Shown one piece after another: positions 1 to 5,661 of a DNA stretch of 8,063 bases (its first letter is position 1; each line of letters opens with the position of its first letter). Source of the DNA: Thermoplasmata archaeon (GTDB taxonomy: Archaea > Thermoplasmatota > Thermoplasmata > Thermoplasmatales > Thermoplasmataceae); assembly GCA_021802165.1 (NCBI GenBank), contig JAKAAU010000062.1:1-8063 (forward strand), written 5' to 3'. A program made the translations under genes and the position numbers. Below the pieces are notes generated by a model. It searched no databases and was not told the DNA's origin. It worked only from the letters and a program-made list of their open reading frames with translations.

Positions 1-321
1 AATCTTTGTATACATCTCTGTCTGATCCCCTCGTGTTGCAACATGCCCCACAAAGAATACCAGGCCATGTTCAGGTGGCTGTTTATAGTACTTTAATCTG
101 GACATTATTGATTCTATTGCACCGAGTACATTTTTCCTGGTGGTTTTTGATTTTATGTTTGAAGATGTAGAGAATTCCTCCCTTAAATACTGTACAACAT
201 CCGAAATCTGCTTGTCGGGAGGAATATAAAGTGATATTAATTCCGTTCCACGCCCATGAAGTTCAGACAGTTCCTCCATGGCTTTTCTAAATTCATAGCG
301 TTTATAATCCTCGTCGTCCAT
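1..321 (-). CDS. prf1: Peptide chain release factor subunit 1 (aRF1), N-terminal part, truncated by window edge
   Basis: Translating the minus strand from the ATG at 321 gives 107 uninterrupted codons to the window edge. The product matches domain 1 of the archaeal/eukaryal class I release factor, which reads all three stop codons in the ribosomal A site and triggers peptide release. Visible landmarks are an ISLYIPP segment (residues 29-35), TSSNIKS at residues 52-58 (the stop-codon-reading TASNIKS loop of eRF1, with Ser for Ala at its second position), the following K-TRKNV-AIESI-RL helix, and GLVFFVG near residues 86-92. The YxCxxxF motif and the GGQ catalytic domain would lie beyond the edge and cannot be checked. 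No Shine-Dalgarno site precedes the ATG; a TATA-like element about 24 bp upstream suggests a leaderless mRNA. It is divergent from pyrH. Identity is very likely; the full length is unknown. Confidence 0.93.
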   Translation of the reverse strand, partial: MDDEDYKRYEFRKAMEELSELHGRGTELISLYIPPDKQISDVVQYLREEFSTSSNIKSKTTRKNVLGAIESIMSRLKYYKQPPEHGLVFFVGHVATRGDQTEMYTKI

Positions 322-324
322 TAT

Positions 325-349
325 AGAAAATTTTATAATAATATTTAAC
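325..349. promoter_or_regulatory. Overlapping divergent promoters of prf1 and pyrH
   Basis: The 42-bp gap between the two start codons is almost pure A/T. On the plus strand GAAAA (326-330 region) followed by TTTTATAAT (331-339) resembles a BRE/TATA pair about 29 bp before the pyrH ATG. On the minus strand AAGG followed by TTAAATATT (349-341) lies about 24 bp before the prf1 ATG. Both spacings fit archaeal promoters making leaderless or nearly leaderless mRNAs. The elements lie side by side, so the two pre-initiation complexes would compete. This is read by eye; in such AT-rich DNA some matches are expected by chance. Confidence 0.5.
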
Positions 350-363
350 CTTAATGAAATCAA

Positions 364-1041
364 ATGAATAGTGTTGTTATATCACTTGGCGGATCAATAA
401 TATCAAAGGACAGGCTTAATCTGGAATTAATGGAAAAATTTTCTGAAACAATGAAGCTTATTTCCACATACGATAAATTCGGGATAGTTGTGGGCGGCGG
501 GAAGCTCGCAAGAACATACATATCTGATTTAAAAAAATATAATGTCAACGACAACATACTAGATGAGATAGGCATAAATGCAACCAGAATAAATGCACTT
601 GCCATGACAACCTTTTTTGATGATGTAAATTCAAAAATCCCCACAACAATCAACGATGCTGCAGAGATGATACATAATTACAGATATGTTGTCATGGGAG
701 GCACAGAACCCGGGCATACAACAGATACGGTGTCAACCCTCCTTGCAGAGAGAATAGGATCAAAAATACTTATAAATGCAACCTCTGTTGATGGAGTATA
801 CTCGGCGGACCCAAAGACAGACCCTGATGCGATAAAATATTCAGAATTATCATATAATGATGCCATTTCCCTTTCCATACAGAACTCAACTGGAGCCGGA
901 ACAAACGTTTTTATGGATATAACATCCCTGACAATAGCCAAAAGGGCAGGAATAAAAATATTCGTGGTAAATGGTTTCAACTTAAACGAGTATAAAAATA
1001 TTCTTTATAATAAAAAATGTGACGGGACTCTCATTCACTGA
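364..1041 (+). CDS. pyrH: Uridylate kinase (UMP kinase), archaeal type
   Basis: This 225-residue protein of the amino-acid kinase fold phosphorylates UMP to UDP with ATP in the cytoplasm, feeding UTP and CTP synthesis. Landmarks in order are the N-terminal phosphate loop ISLGGSII (6-13), VVGGGKLAR (42-50), the UMP-contact region [12 protein letters not shown] (67-78), [10 protein letters not shown] (112-121) where archaeal UMPKs bind the substrate, [14 protein letters not shown] (138-151) for nucleotide binding, and GAGTNVFMD near residue 178. The length matches archaeal UMPKs, which are a little shorter than bacterial PyrH. The ATG at 364 is preferred because the earlier ATG at 354 is out of frame and stops after five codons. 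There is no Shine-Dalgarno site. The gene is divergent from prf1, and its TGA directly abuts the TAA of the opposing permease gene. Confidence 0.95.
   Translation: MNSVVISLGGSIISKDRLNLELMEKFSETMKLISTYDKFGIVVGGGKLARTYISDLKKYNVNDNILDEIGINATRINALAMTTFFDDVNSKIPTTINDAAEMIHNYRYVVMGGTEPGHTTDTVSTLLAERIGSKILINATSVDGVYSADPKTDPDAIKYSELSYNDAISLSIQNSTGAGTNVFMDITSLTIAKRAGIKIFVVNGFNLNEYKNILYNKKCDGTLIH
994..1017 (-). terminator. Possible U-tract terminator of the padR-ABC unit, inside the pyrH 3' end
   Basis: Read on the minus strand, the first poly-T tracts after the permease stop are T6 (1017-1012) and T5 (998-994), separated by AT-rich DNA. Archaeal RNA polymerase stops at such U tracts, and there is no intergenic space for a terminator. 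It would lie antisense to the last 15 or so codons of pyrH. Low certainty, because A-rich Lys/Asn/Ile codons on the coding strand produce the same pattern. Confidence 0.28.
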
Positions 1042-1848
1042 TTATCCCCGTATCTCTTTATTAGATACAACATAGGTCAAGATGAGCATGAACACACTCA
1101 ATCCCAAGAGTCCTAACATGTAGATAAGTACAGTATGTGCCTGGCTTGCATTGAGGGTTCCATTTATCAGGACCATTCTTATAGACTGTGCTGACCAGGA
1201 TACCGGATTATACCTCGCTACATGTTCAAGCCATCCTGCCATTAAATCCGGTGGAAATATTGCAAAGCTTGCGAACATGAGAGGTAAATTAATCAGGTTG
1301 ACGATTCCGAAAATAGATTCCATTTTTGTGGTACGAACTGCAATAATGCTGAAAAGCGATGAAAATATGAATGAAATCATCAGAACCGCAGAAATTAGAA
1401 CCACTATGTCAAGTGCGTCTATACCATGTTGCAGTTTAAGTCCATCAGGGATAAGAAATGCTACAACAAACAGGATAACAATCTGCACAAGTATCCTGGC
1501 TACTGATGAAAGTATCCTTGAAAAAACTATGGATGCCCTGTTTATGGGGGCAATAAGAAATCTCTGAAGTATTCCCAGTCTTCTGTCCCATATTATGTTG
1601 ACACCGGAGAACATGCCGGTGAAAAGTCCGATTATTGTCAGTATTCCACCCATGAGATATGTAATATAATCCGGCGCCCCTTCAAAGAAGTTAACTGAGG
1701 CACCCAGCCCCCCAAATTTAGCAATATCAAAGGCACTGCCGAATAGTACAATCCAGAATATAGGCTGTATGACCCCCACAATAGCCGAAACAGGATTCCT
1801 GTACCATCTTTTTAAATCCCTTACAGTAAGGGGAATCAAACCACCCAT
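1042..1848 (-). CDS. ABC-2 type transporter permease (DrrB-like)
   Basis: This 268-residue integral membrane protein is the permease half of an ABC exporter. Six hydrophobic segments are visible, roughly at residues 20-40, 61-84, 112-134, 145-170, 178-200 and 239-262. Between the second and third lies WDRRLGILQRFLIAPINRASIVFSR (in pieces: WDRRLG at 87-92, LIAPINR at 98-104), the R-G-L-LP-R loop typical of ABC-2/DrrB permeases. It should pair with the ATPase encoded just upstream to extrude a hydrophobic compound, drug or lipid; the substrate cannot be told from sequence. Its ATG is 2 bp after the ATPase stop and is served by a GGAGGAGA Shine-Dalgarno site inside the ATPase's last codons. It is the last gene of the padR-ATPase-permease unit, and its TAA abuts the stop of convergent pyrH with no bases between. 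Confidence 0.9.
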   Translation of the reverse strand: MGGLIPLTVRDLKRWYRNPVSAIVGVIQPIFWIVLFGSAFDIAKFGGLGASVNFFEGAPDYITYLMGGILTIIGLFTGMFSGVNIIWDRRLGILQRFLIAPINRASIVFSRILSSVARILVQIVILFVVAFLIPDGLKLQHGIDALDIVVLISAVLMISFIFSSLFSIIAVRTTKMESIFGIVNLINLPLMFASFAIFPPDLMAGWLEHVARYNPVSWSAQSIRMVLINGTLNASQAHTVLIYMLGLLGLSVFMLILTYVVSNKEIRG

Positions 1849-1850
1849 TT

Positions 1851-2834
1851 TTATCTCCTCCCCATCATTAATTTAGCATAGTCCACATTGCCCGACTCGG
1901 AGTCAATGTTCCTCCCAGTATACTCTATGAACACCTCATCCAGCGAGGGCTTTCTTATGTTGATCGATTCTGGTGAGATGTTATGTTCCGAGAGGAATTT
2001 CATCAGTTTAGGAAGCACCTCATCTGAATTATTGACCTTCATCCTTGTATCTCCAGTTTCCATGCGTTTTATTTCTATGGCCTCCGGAAAACCCTGAAGC
2101 ACTTCATACTCCTTATCAGATTTAACCCTCATTGTAATTATATCTCCCTTTAGGCTCTTCTTTAACTCATCAGATGTTCCGGATATCACAATTTTTCCAT
2201 GATCGATAATTGAAAGCTCATTTGCCAGCGCATCAACCTCATCCAGATAGTGTGAGGTAAGTATTATGGTAATCCCAAATTCTTTCTGGACTGTCCTTAT
2301 ATACTTCCATAGATGTTCTCTCGTAGTTACGTCAAGCCCTAGGGTAGGCTCATCGAGAAACAGGACTTCCGGGGTATTCATTAACCCGCATGCAAGCTCC
2401 AGTCTTTTTCTCATGCCACCTGAATAATTATCAGCATGTCTATCCCTGACATCGTAAAGATCCACCATATGAAGAAGTACATCTATCCTTTCAAGTGCCT
2501 CTTTCTTTGGTATGTCATAGAGATCTGCGATAAGTTTCAGGTTTTCCCTTCCGCTTAAATCCCCATCAGTGGTGAGGTCCTGTGGGACAACTCCTGTTAT
2601 CCTCCTGATTTTCATTGAATCATCATTAAGGTCTAATCCTGCTATTTTTGCAGAACCTGATGTTGGTTTCAGGCTCCCGGTAAGCATTTTTATAAGTGTT
2701 GATTTCCCTGCCCCATTCTGTCCCAGCAACCCGTATATTTCGCCTTTTTTAATTTTAAGGCTAACAGCATCCACTGCCTTAATCTTGCCGTTAAATACTT
2801 TTGTTAATTTATCTATCTCAATACTGTATTCCAT
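1851..2834 (-). CDS. ABC exporter ATP-binding protein (DrrA-like)
   Basis: From the chosen ATG at 2834 the protein has 327 residues. It contains a complete ABC ATPase domain: Walker A GQNGAGKST (38-46), Q-loop Gln85, signature YSGGM (137-141, a common variant of LSGGQ), Walker B LFLDEP (158-163) with catalytic Glu162, D-loop LGLD and switch His195. After about residue 220 comes the DrrA-type C-terminal domain ending in PSLDEVFIEYTGR. It should power the permease encoded downstream. An ATG at 2870 in the same frame would add 12 residues and overlap padR by 29 bp. I prefer 2834 because family members usually begin near the EIDKLTK segment and because GGGGATGA lies 7 bp upstream. The gap from the padR stop is 7 bp, so the genes are very likely co-transcribed and translationally coupled. 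Confidence 0.94.
   Translation of the reverse strand: MEYSIEIDKLTKVFNGKIKAVDAVSLKIKKGEIYGLLGQNGAGKSTLIKMLTGSLKPTSGSAKIAGLDLNDDSMKIRRITGVVPQDLTTDGDLSGRENLKLIADLYDIPKKEALERIDVLLHMVDLYDVRDRHADNYSGGMRKRLELACGLMNTPEVLFLDEPTLGLDVTTREHLWKYIRTVQKEFGITIILTSHYLDEVDALANELSIIDHGKIVISGTSDELKKSLKGDIITMRVKSDKEYEVLQGFPEAIEIKRMETGDTRMKVNNSDEVLPKLMKFLSEHNISPESINIRKPSLDEVFIEYTGRNIDSESGNVDYAKLMMGRR
1854..1861 (-). promoter_or_regulatory. Shine-Dalgarno site of the ABC permease
   Basis: On the minus strand GGAGGAGA ends 5 bases before the permease ATG. It is built into the last codons (Gly-Arg-Arg-stop) of the ATPase gene, so the ATPase C-terminus and the permease initiation signal overlap. It is the strongest ribosome binding site in the window and fits an internal operon gene. 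Confidence 0.75.
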
Positions 2835-2841
2835 TTTCAGT

Positions 2842-2849
2842 TCATCCCC
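2842..2849 (-). promoter_or_regulatory. Shine-Dalgarno site deciding the ABC ATPase start
   Basis: On the minus strand GGGGATGA, which contains the padR stop TGA, lies 7 bases before the ATG at 2834. It supports that start over the ATG at 2870 and ties ATPase translation to termination on padR. Confidence 0.55.
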
Positions 2850-3258
2850 TTTTCCTGACTTTCTCAGCAATATTGCCTATCTGTTCTATTATTTCATCCT
2901 GGTGCGATTTTATATATTCCTTGTCAGCCTCTTTGATGCTGTTGATCAAATCCTTTATGGCTTTTCTCAGGTTTCTGAAAAAGAGCTTGTTATCCATAAA
3001 ATTTGATGTGAGAATATCATAGTTTTCCTGGTTATCTTTGCGGTATTCCTTCCCTGCCTCCGTTATTATAAACCCCTCCGGTGTTTTTTTTATGAATCCT
3101 GCCTTGAGCAGGCGATCTATAGCCGGGTAAATCATACCGGTGCTCGGTTTATAATCCATTTGAAATTTTAAAATAATGCCCTTAATTATTCTGTACGGTT
3201 TTTTAGGTTCCGTGGAGACCTGCTCCAGTATTAGCATATCAGATAGATGGTATTTCAT
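2842..3258 (-). CDS. PadR-family winged-helix transcriptional regulator
   Basis: This 138-residue protein has a PadR-type winged helix at about residues 1-75: LILEQVSTEPKKPYRI (9-24, matching the usual L-LL-GPKHGYEI helix), TGMIYPAIDRLLKAGFI (40-56, the TIYPAL-RLE-GLI recognition helix) and a wing ending in FIITEAGKEY (63-72). The remainder is charged and helical, as in the PadR dimerisation region. PadR repressors commonly sit beside and control drug exporters or detoxification enzymes. Here the gene leads into an ABC ATPase and permease on the same strand with gaps of 7 and 2 bp, so it most likely represses its own operon and releases it when a toxic ligand binds. A TATA box and a 17-bp palindrome lie directly upstream. 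No Shine-Dalgarno site is present. The inducer is unknown. Confidence 0.88.
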   Translation of the reverse strand: MKYHLSDMLILEQVSTEPKKPYRIIKGIILKFQMDYKPSTGMIYPAIDRLLKAGFIKKTPEGFIITEAGKEYRKDNQENYDILTSNFMDNKLFFRNLRKAIKDLINSIKEADKEYIKSHQDEIIEQIGNIAEKVRKRG

Positions 3259-3267
3259 CGCACTAAT

Positions 3268-3284
3268 AATACATATATTGTATT
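3268..3284. promoter_or_regulatory. Candidate PadR operator palindrome
   Basis: AATACA-ATATA-TGTATT read on the minus strand is a perfect inverted repeat with 6-bp arms and a 5-bp spacer. It lies between the TATA box (3282-3293) and the padR ATG at 3258, where a bound dimer would block polymerase. It does not match the published ATGT-N8-ACAT PadR box exactly, so assignment to this PadR is by position. The neighbourhood is very AT-rich. Confidence 0.45.
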
Positions 3285-3299
3285 TATATATATCTTTTT
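3282..3299 (-). promoter_or_regulatory. BRE/TATA promoter of the padR-ABC unit
   Basis: The minus strand carries a purine-rich AAAAAG block followed by TATATATAAATA, a strong archaeal BRE/TATA match. Its centre is about 29 bp from the padR ATG, so transcription would start a few bases before the start codon and give an essentially leaderless mRNA. This shows that padR can be transcribed independently of the kinase gene upstream. Confidence 0.6.
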
Positions 3300-3311
3300 A
3301 AAAAAAGATAT
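3290..3311. terminator. Palindromic T-tract at the end of the sugar kinase gene
   Basis: A perfect inverted repeat with 10-bp arms (ATATCTTTTT / AAAAAGATAT) and a 2-bp centre begins at the kinase stop codon (3313-3311). On the transcript strand it presents a T7 run, so it could end kinase transcription either as an archaeal U-tract or as a weak hairpin. It overlaps the BRE/TATA of padR, so one short element may both end one unit and start the next. Confidence 0.4.
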
Positions 3312-4282
3312 TATTTGATAAATAATAAATCTTTTTCAGTCCTTGACAATTTCGGTATTGTATCATCAAGCTGTGAAACAAGGGAATCCCTCGTATGTTC
3401 ATCACGTTTATTCATGAGCCGCATTGCATTTCCGATGGCAACGTGGTAGCCATAAAAAACCTTTAAATTTTCATATTTGTCTGTAAGTAGCCCCCTTATT
3501 TTTGAAGATTGCATGACTCCTCCAATGCATCCGGTGTTAACAGGAACATCAAATTTTGTTTTCATGCCATCTATCATAATTTCTATTTCCCCTGCTGCTA
3601 GTTCCAGAACTTCATTTGAAATTCGATCCCCTTCTGATGCAGCCCTGTCAACTATCATTGCCAGTGATGCCATAATCCTCTTATTGAAATGCGATTCCAT
3701 ATCAGCAACAAGGTCACGTAGTGGTAATTTAAAGTAATCCTCAAATTTTTGAATAAGTGTGGTTTTTTCAATGAAGCCATCATAGCTCTTTTCTGCCATT
3801 TCCAGGCCCTTTCTGGCAATCCAGTACCCTGAAGCAGCATCATCAGTTAGGTAGCTCCATCCCCCAACCCTGTGCAGCACCCCATCTTTAATATATGCGC
3901 CAACAGACCCGGTGCCTACTGCAGTTACTATTCCATCATTGCCCATTGTGATTAGATATGCAGCAGCCTCCCCATCGTTTGTTATTACAGGATTTGCAGG
4001 CGAAAGTTTGTCTATAGACTCTATTATGGAATTGATTTCTGCCGTCGCAGCTATGGAATCCCCGTATCCAGCTATCCCGTAAATGGAATCAGAAATCTGA
4101 ACCATTCCTGCCATCTTTTCTGCATTTTTTATGGCCTTGAGTATATTTTTTCTGGAGGTAACAGCAGTAACACTCCTTACATTGCTGGGTCCTGAAACTC
4201 CGGTCCCTATTAATTTTCCAGAATCTTCATCAACTATTATTGCGGCCGTCTTAGTGCCTCCTCCGTCCACTGCCAGTATCAT
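3311..4282 (-). CDS. BadF/BadG-type sugar kinase (N-acetylglucosamine kinase- or KDG kinase-like)
   Basis: This 323-residue ASKHA-fold ATPase has the phosphate-1 motif DGGGTKT (6-12), a GIAGYGD turn (69-75), NDGEAA (102-107) with the likely catalytic Asp103, the phosphate-2 motif GTGS (123-126), a GGW-YLTDDAASGYWI block (140-155) and a C-terminal GCIGGVMQS adenosine-side motif near residue 251. The family includes eukaryotic N-acetylglucosamine kinase. From memory, a Thermoplasma acidophilum member was characterised as a 2-keto-3-deoxygluconate kinase, which would place this protein in the semi- or non-phosphorylative Entner-Doudoroff pathway. No sugar genes are adjacent, so the substrate is open. 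The DDAASG block departs from the usual DEGSG, and a charged tail of about 35 residues follows the last core motif. The start at 4282 puts the phosphate loop at the usual position. The gene stands alone, divergent from homocitrate synthase. Confidence 0.82.
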   Translation of the reverse strand: MILAVDGGGTKTAAIIVDEDSGKLIGTGVSGPSNVRSVTAVTSRKNILKAIKNAEKMAGMVQISDSIYGIAGYGDSIAATAEINSIIESIDKLSPANPVITNDGEAAAYLITMGNDGIVTAVGTGSVGAYIKDGVLHRVGGWSYLTDDAASGYWIARKGLEMAEKSYDGFIEKTTLIQKFEDYFKLPLRDLVADMESHFNKRIMASLAMIVDRAASEGDRISNEVLELAAGEIEIMIDGMKTKFDVPVNTGCIGGVMQSSKIRGLLTDKYENLKVFYGYHVAIGNAMRLMNKRDEHTRDSLVSQLDDTIPKLSRTEKDLLFIK

Positions 4283-4303
4283 GGTTCATGTAATAATAAC
4301 TGG

Positions 4304-4318
4304 TTAAAATTCTTTTTC
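4304..4318 (-). promoter_or_regulatory. Probable BRE/TATA of the sugar kinase gene
   Basis: The minus strand reads GAAAAAGA followed by ATTTTAA. The TATA-like centre is about 25 bp from the kinase ATG at 4282, the distance expected for a leaderless archaeal transcript. The TATA match is weak, so this is tentative. Confidence 0.35.
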
Positions 4319-4327
4319 TAGAATCAG

Positions 4328-4366
4328 AATACTGTATTATACGAAATTAGTAAAAATAATACGAAA
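4328..4366. promoter_or_regulatory. Operator-like repeat cluster between kinase and homocitrate synthase
   Basis: Three overlapping patterns are visible. AATAC-T-GTATT (4328-4338) and GTAT-T-ATAC (4334-4342) are perfect small palindromes that share bases. ATACGAAA occurs twice (4339-4346 and 4359-4366) exactly 20 bp apart, which places both copies on the same face of the helix. The cluster lies just upstream of the homocitrate synthase TATA region and upstream of the kinase promoter. It could bind an Lrp/LysM-like or other regulator; no protein can be named. Confidence 0.35.
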
Positions 4367-4379
4367 ATTTTATTTATTT
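4361..4379 (+). promoter_or_regulatory. Probable BRE/TATA of homocitrate synthase
   Basis: ACGAAAA followed by TTTTATTTATTT has its centre near 4373, about 30 bp before the ATG at 4403, which suits a near-leaderless mRNA. A second AT-rich stretch (4384-4391) is too close to the start. The second ATACGAAA repeat overlaps the putative BRE, so a protein bound there would affect TFB access. Confidence 0.4.
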
Positions 4380-4402
4380 GTTTTTAATATACTTTTGATA
4401 AA

Positions 4403-5524
4403 ATGACTGTAAAGGCAGGGATACTGGATTCAACATTAAGAGAAGGGGAGCAAACCCCTGGTGTGCTTTTCAACAGAAGGCAGAGGGTGGAAATTGCAAG
4501 AATGCTTTCAGATGCTAAAGTGGCCATGATAGAGGCGGGGCATCCACTGGTGTCAGAGGATATATACTCTGCAATAAAGGAGATCATGGATTTGAAAGCA
4601 TCCGGTATTATTAAATCGGAAATAATCGCGCACAGCAGGGCTGTGGCTTCAGACGTCGATTCAGCGGCTTCATTGAACGTGGACAGAATTGCAATTTTTT
4701 ACGGGGTTAGTGACATGCATTTACGCTACAAAACGCATAAAAGCAAGACTGAGGCCATGGACATTATCTATGATTCAATAAGCTATGCAGCCTCCACAGG
4801 TATTCCTGTAAGGTTTACAGCAGAGGATGCATCCAGAACAGATATCAATTTTCTCAGGAACGTTATAAAAACTGCTGTGGAGGCAGGTGCTGACAGGGTG
4901 TCAATTGCAGATACACTGGGGATTCTTACCCCGGAGAAAACAAGATTCATTTTCAATAACATCTCTGATATAAATGGCGTTGAATACGATTTCCACGGGC
5001 ATAATGACATGGGAATAGCCCCTGCAAACGGTCTTGCAGCGCTGGAATCTGGCGCAAGCATAGTCCACACTACTGTCAATGGCCTTGGAGAGAGGGTAGG
5101 CATAATACCCACCCAGACCATGGCTGTCCTTATGAAATATCATATGAATATAGATGCGGCAAATCTGTTAATGATGAAAACTATCTCCAGGAGAGTTGAA
5201 GAGTACAGCGGCATAAAACTACCTCCAAATTATGCTATTACCGGCGACTACGCTTTTACCCACAAGTCAGGGGTACATGTGGATGGAATAATCAGCAATG
5301 CCAGCACATACGAATTTATGGACCCGGCGATGCTGGGCATGCAGCGTTCCTTTACAATTGATAAATATTCAGGAAAACACGCACTTCGTGAAAAACTCAT
5401 GGCAATGGGCATTAATCTGGATGATAGTGGGCTATCAAAAATTCTGGCCCAAATAAAGAACAACAACATGGTTTATTCGGATGAGGACCTTAAATCAATT
5501 ATAAGCTCATTAAACACACAATGA
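4403..5524 (+). CDS. Homocitrate synthase (alpha-aminoadipate lysine pathway)
   Basis: This 373-residue DRE-TIM metallolyase should condense acetyl-CoA with 2-oxoglutarate to give homocitrate, the first step of lysine synthesis by the alpha-aminoadipate/LysW route. Motifs are LDSTLREGEQTPGV (8-21, Asp9 metal ligand and Arg13), HSRAV (77-81), DRIAIFYGVSDMHL (94-107), RFTAEDASRTD (137-147), the metal-binding HGHND (198-202), GLGERVGIIP (227-236) and NYAITGDYAFTHKSGVH (276-292). The HSRAV, IFYGVSD and ITGDYAF blocks resemble Sulfolobus-type homocitrate synthases more than LeuA. Isopropylmalate synthase, AksA-like and Re-citrate synthase activities belong to the same superfamily and remain possible. 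It ends soon after the catalytic and LeuA-subdomain region and lacks the large LeuA regulatory domain. It is monocistronic, with no other lysine gene in the window. There is no Shine-Dalgarno site. Confidence 0.85.
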   Translation: MTVKAGILDSTLREGEQTPGVLFNRRQRVEIARMLSDAKVAMIEAGHPLVSEDIYSAIKEIMDLKASGIIKSEIIAHSRAVASDVDSAASLNVDRIAIFYGVSDMHLRYKTHKSKTEAMDIIYDSISYAASTGIPVRFTAEDASRTDINFLRNVIKTAVEAGADRVSIADTLGILTPEKTRFIFNNISDINGVEYDFHGHNDMGIAPANGLAALESGASIVHTTVNGLGERVGIIPTQTMAVLMKYHMNIDAANLLMMKTISRRVEEYSGIKLPPNYAITGDYAFTHKSGVHVDGIISNASTYEFMDPAMLGMQRSFTIDKYSGKHALREKLMAMGINLDDSGLSKILAQIKNNNMVYSDEDLKSIISSLNTQ

Positions 5525-5661
5525 AATAATTTTCTGGCTTATAAATCTCCACCTGCCAGACGCATCATTTGACCTTCTAAGGACAGAAATTACACAGTGC
5601 CACATTATATCTCTGTCATGTGATAATTATTACCTATGAATCTAACGTTTTACTTCATGAC

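Noticed and set aside
354..371. Upstream ATG before pyrH as a leader peptide
   Set aside because: Five codons ending in TAG inside the pyrH start; with leaderless transcription it is probably not even transcribed.
360..653. Minus-strand open frame of 97 codons inside pyrH
   Set aside because: Fully antisense to a well-supported kinase gene; low-complexity, Ser/Phe-rich translation typical of a shadow frame.
1151..1567. Plus-strand open frame of 138 codons inside the ABC permease
   Set aside because: Antisense to a gene with clear ABC-2 family motifs; no recognisable domain and no initiation signal.
2835..2870. Upstream ATG extending the ABC ATPase by 12 residues
   Set aside because: Would overlap padR by 29 bp; the extra MLRKSGKGDELK is not family-like and the SD site favours the ATG at 2834.
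2569..3006. Plus-strand open frame of 145 codons with hydrophobic stretches
   Set aside because: Crosses the ATPase/padR junction in antisense; hydrophobicity comes from the complement of charged codons.
5525..5661. Convergent 137-bp gap with GACAGA (5582-5587) and TCTGTC (5612-5617), considered as an RNA hairpin
   Set aside because: Only 6-bp arms with a 24-base loop and no promoter or T tract; nothing better than chance. No tRNA or small ORF is visible here.
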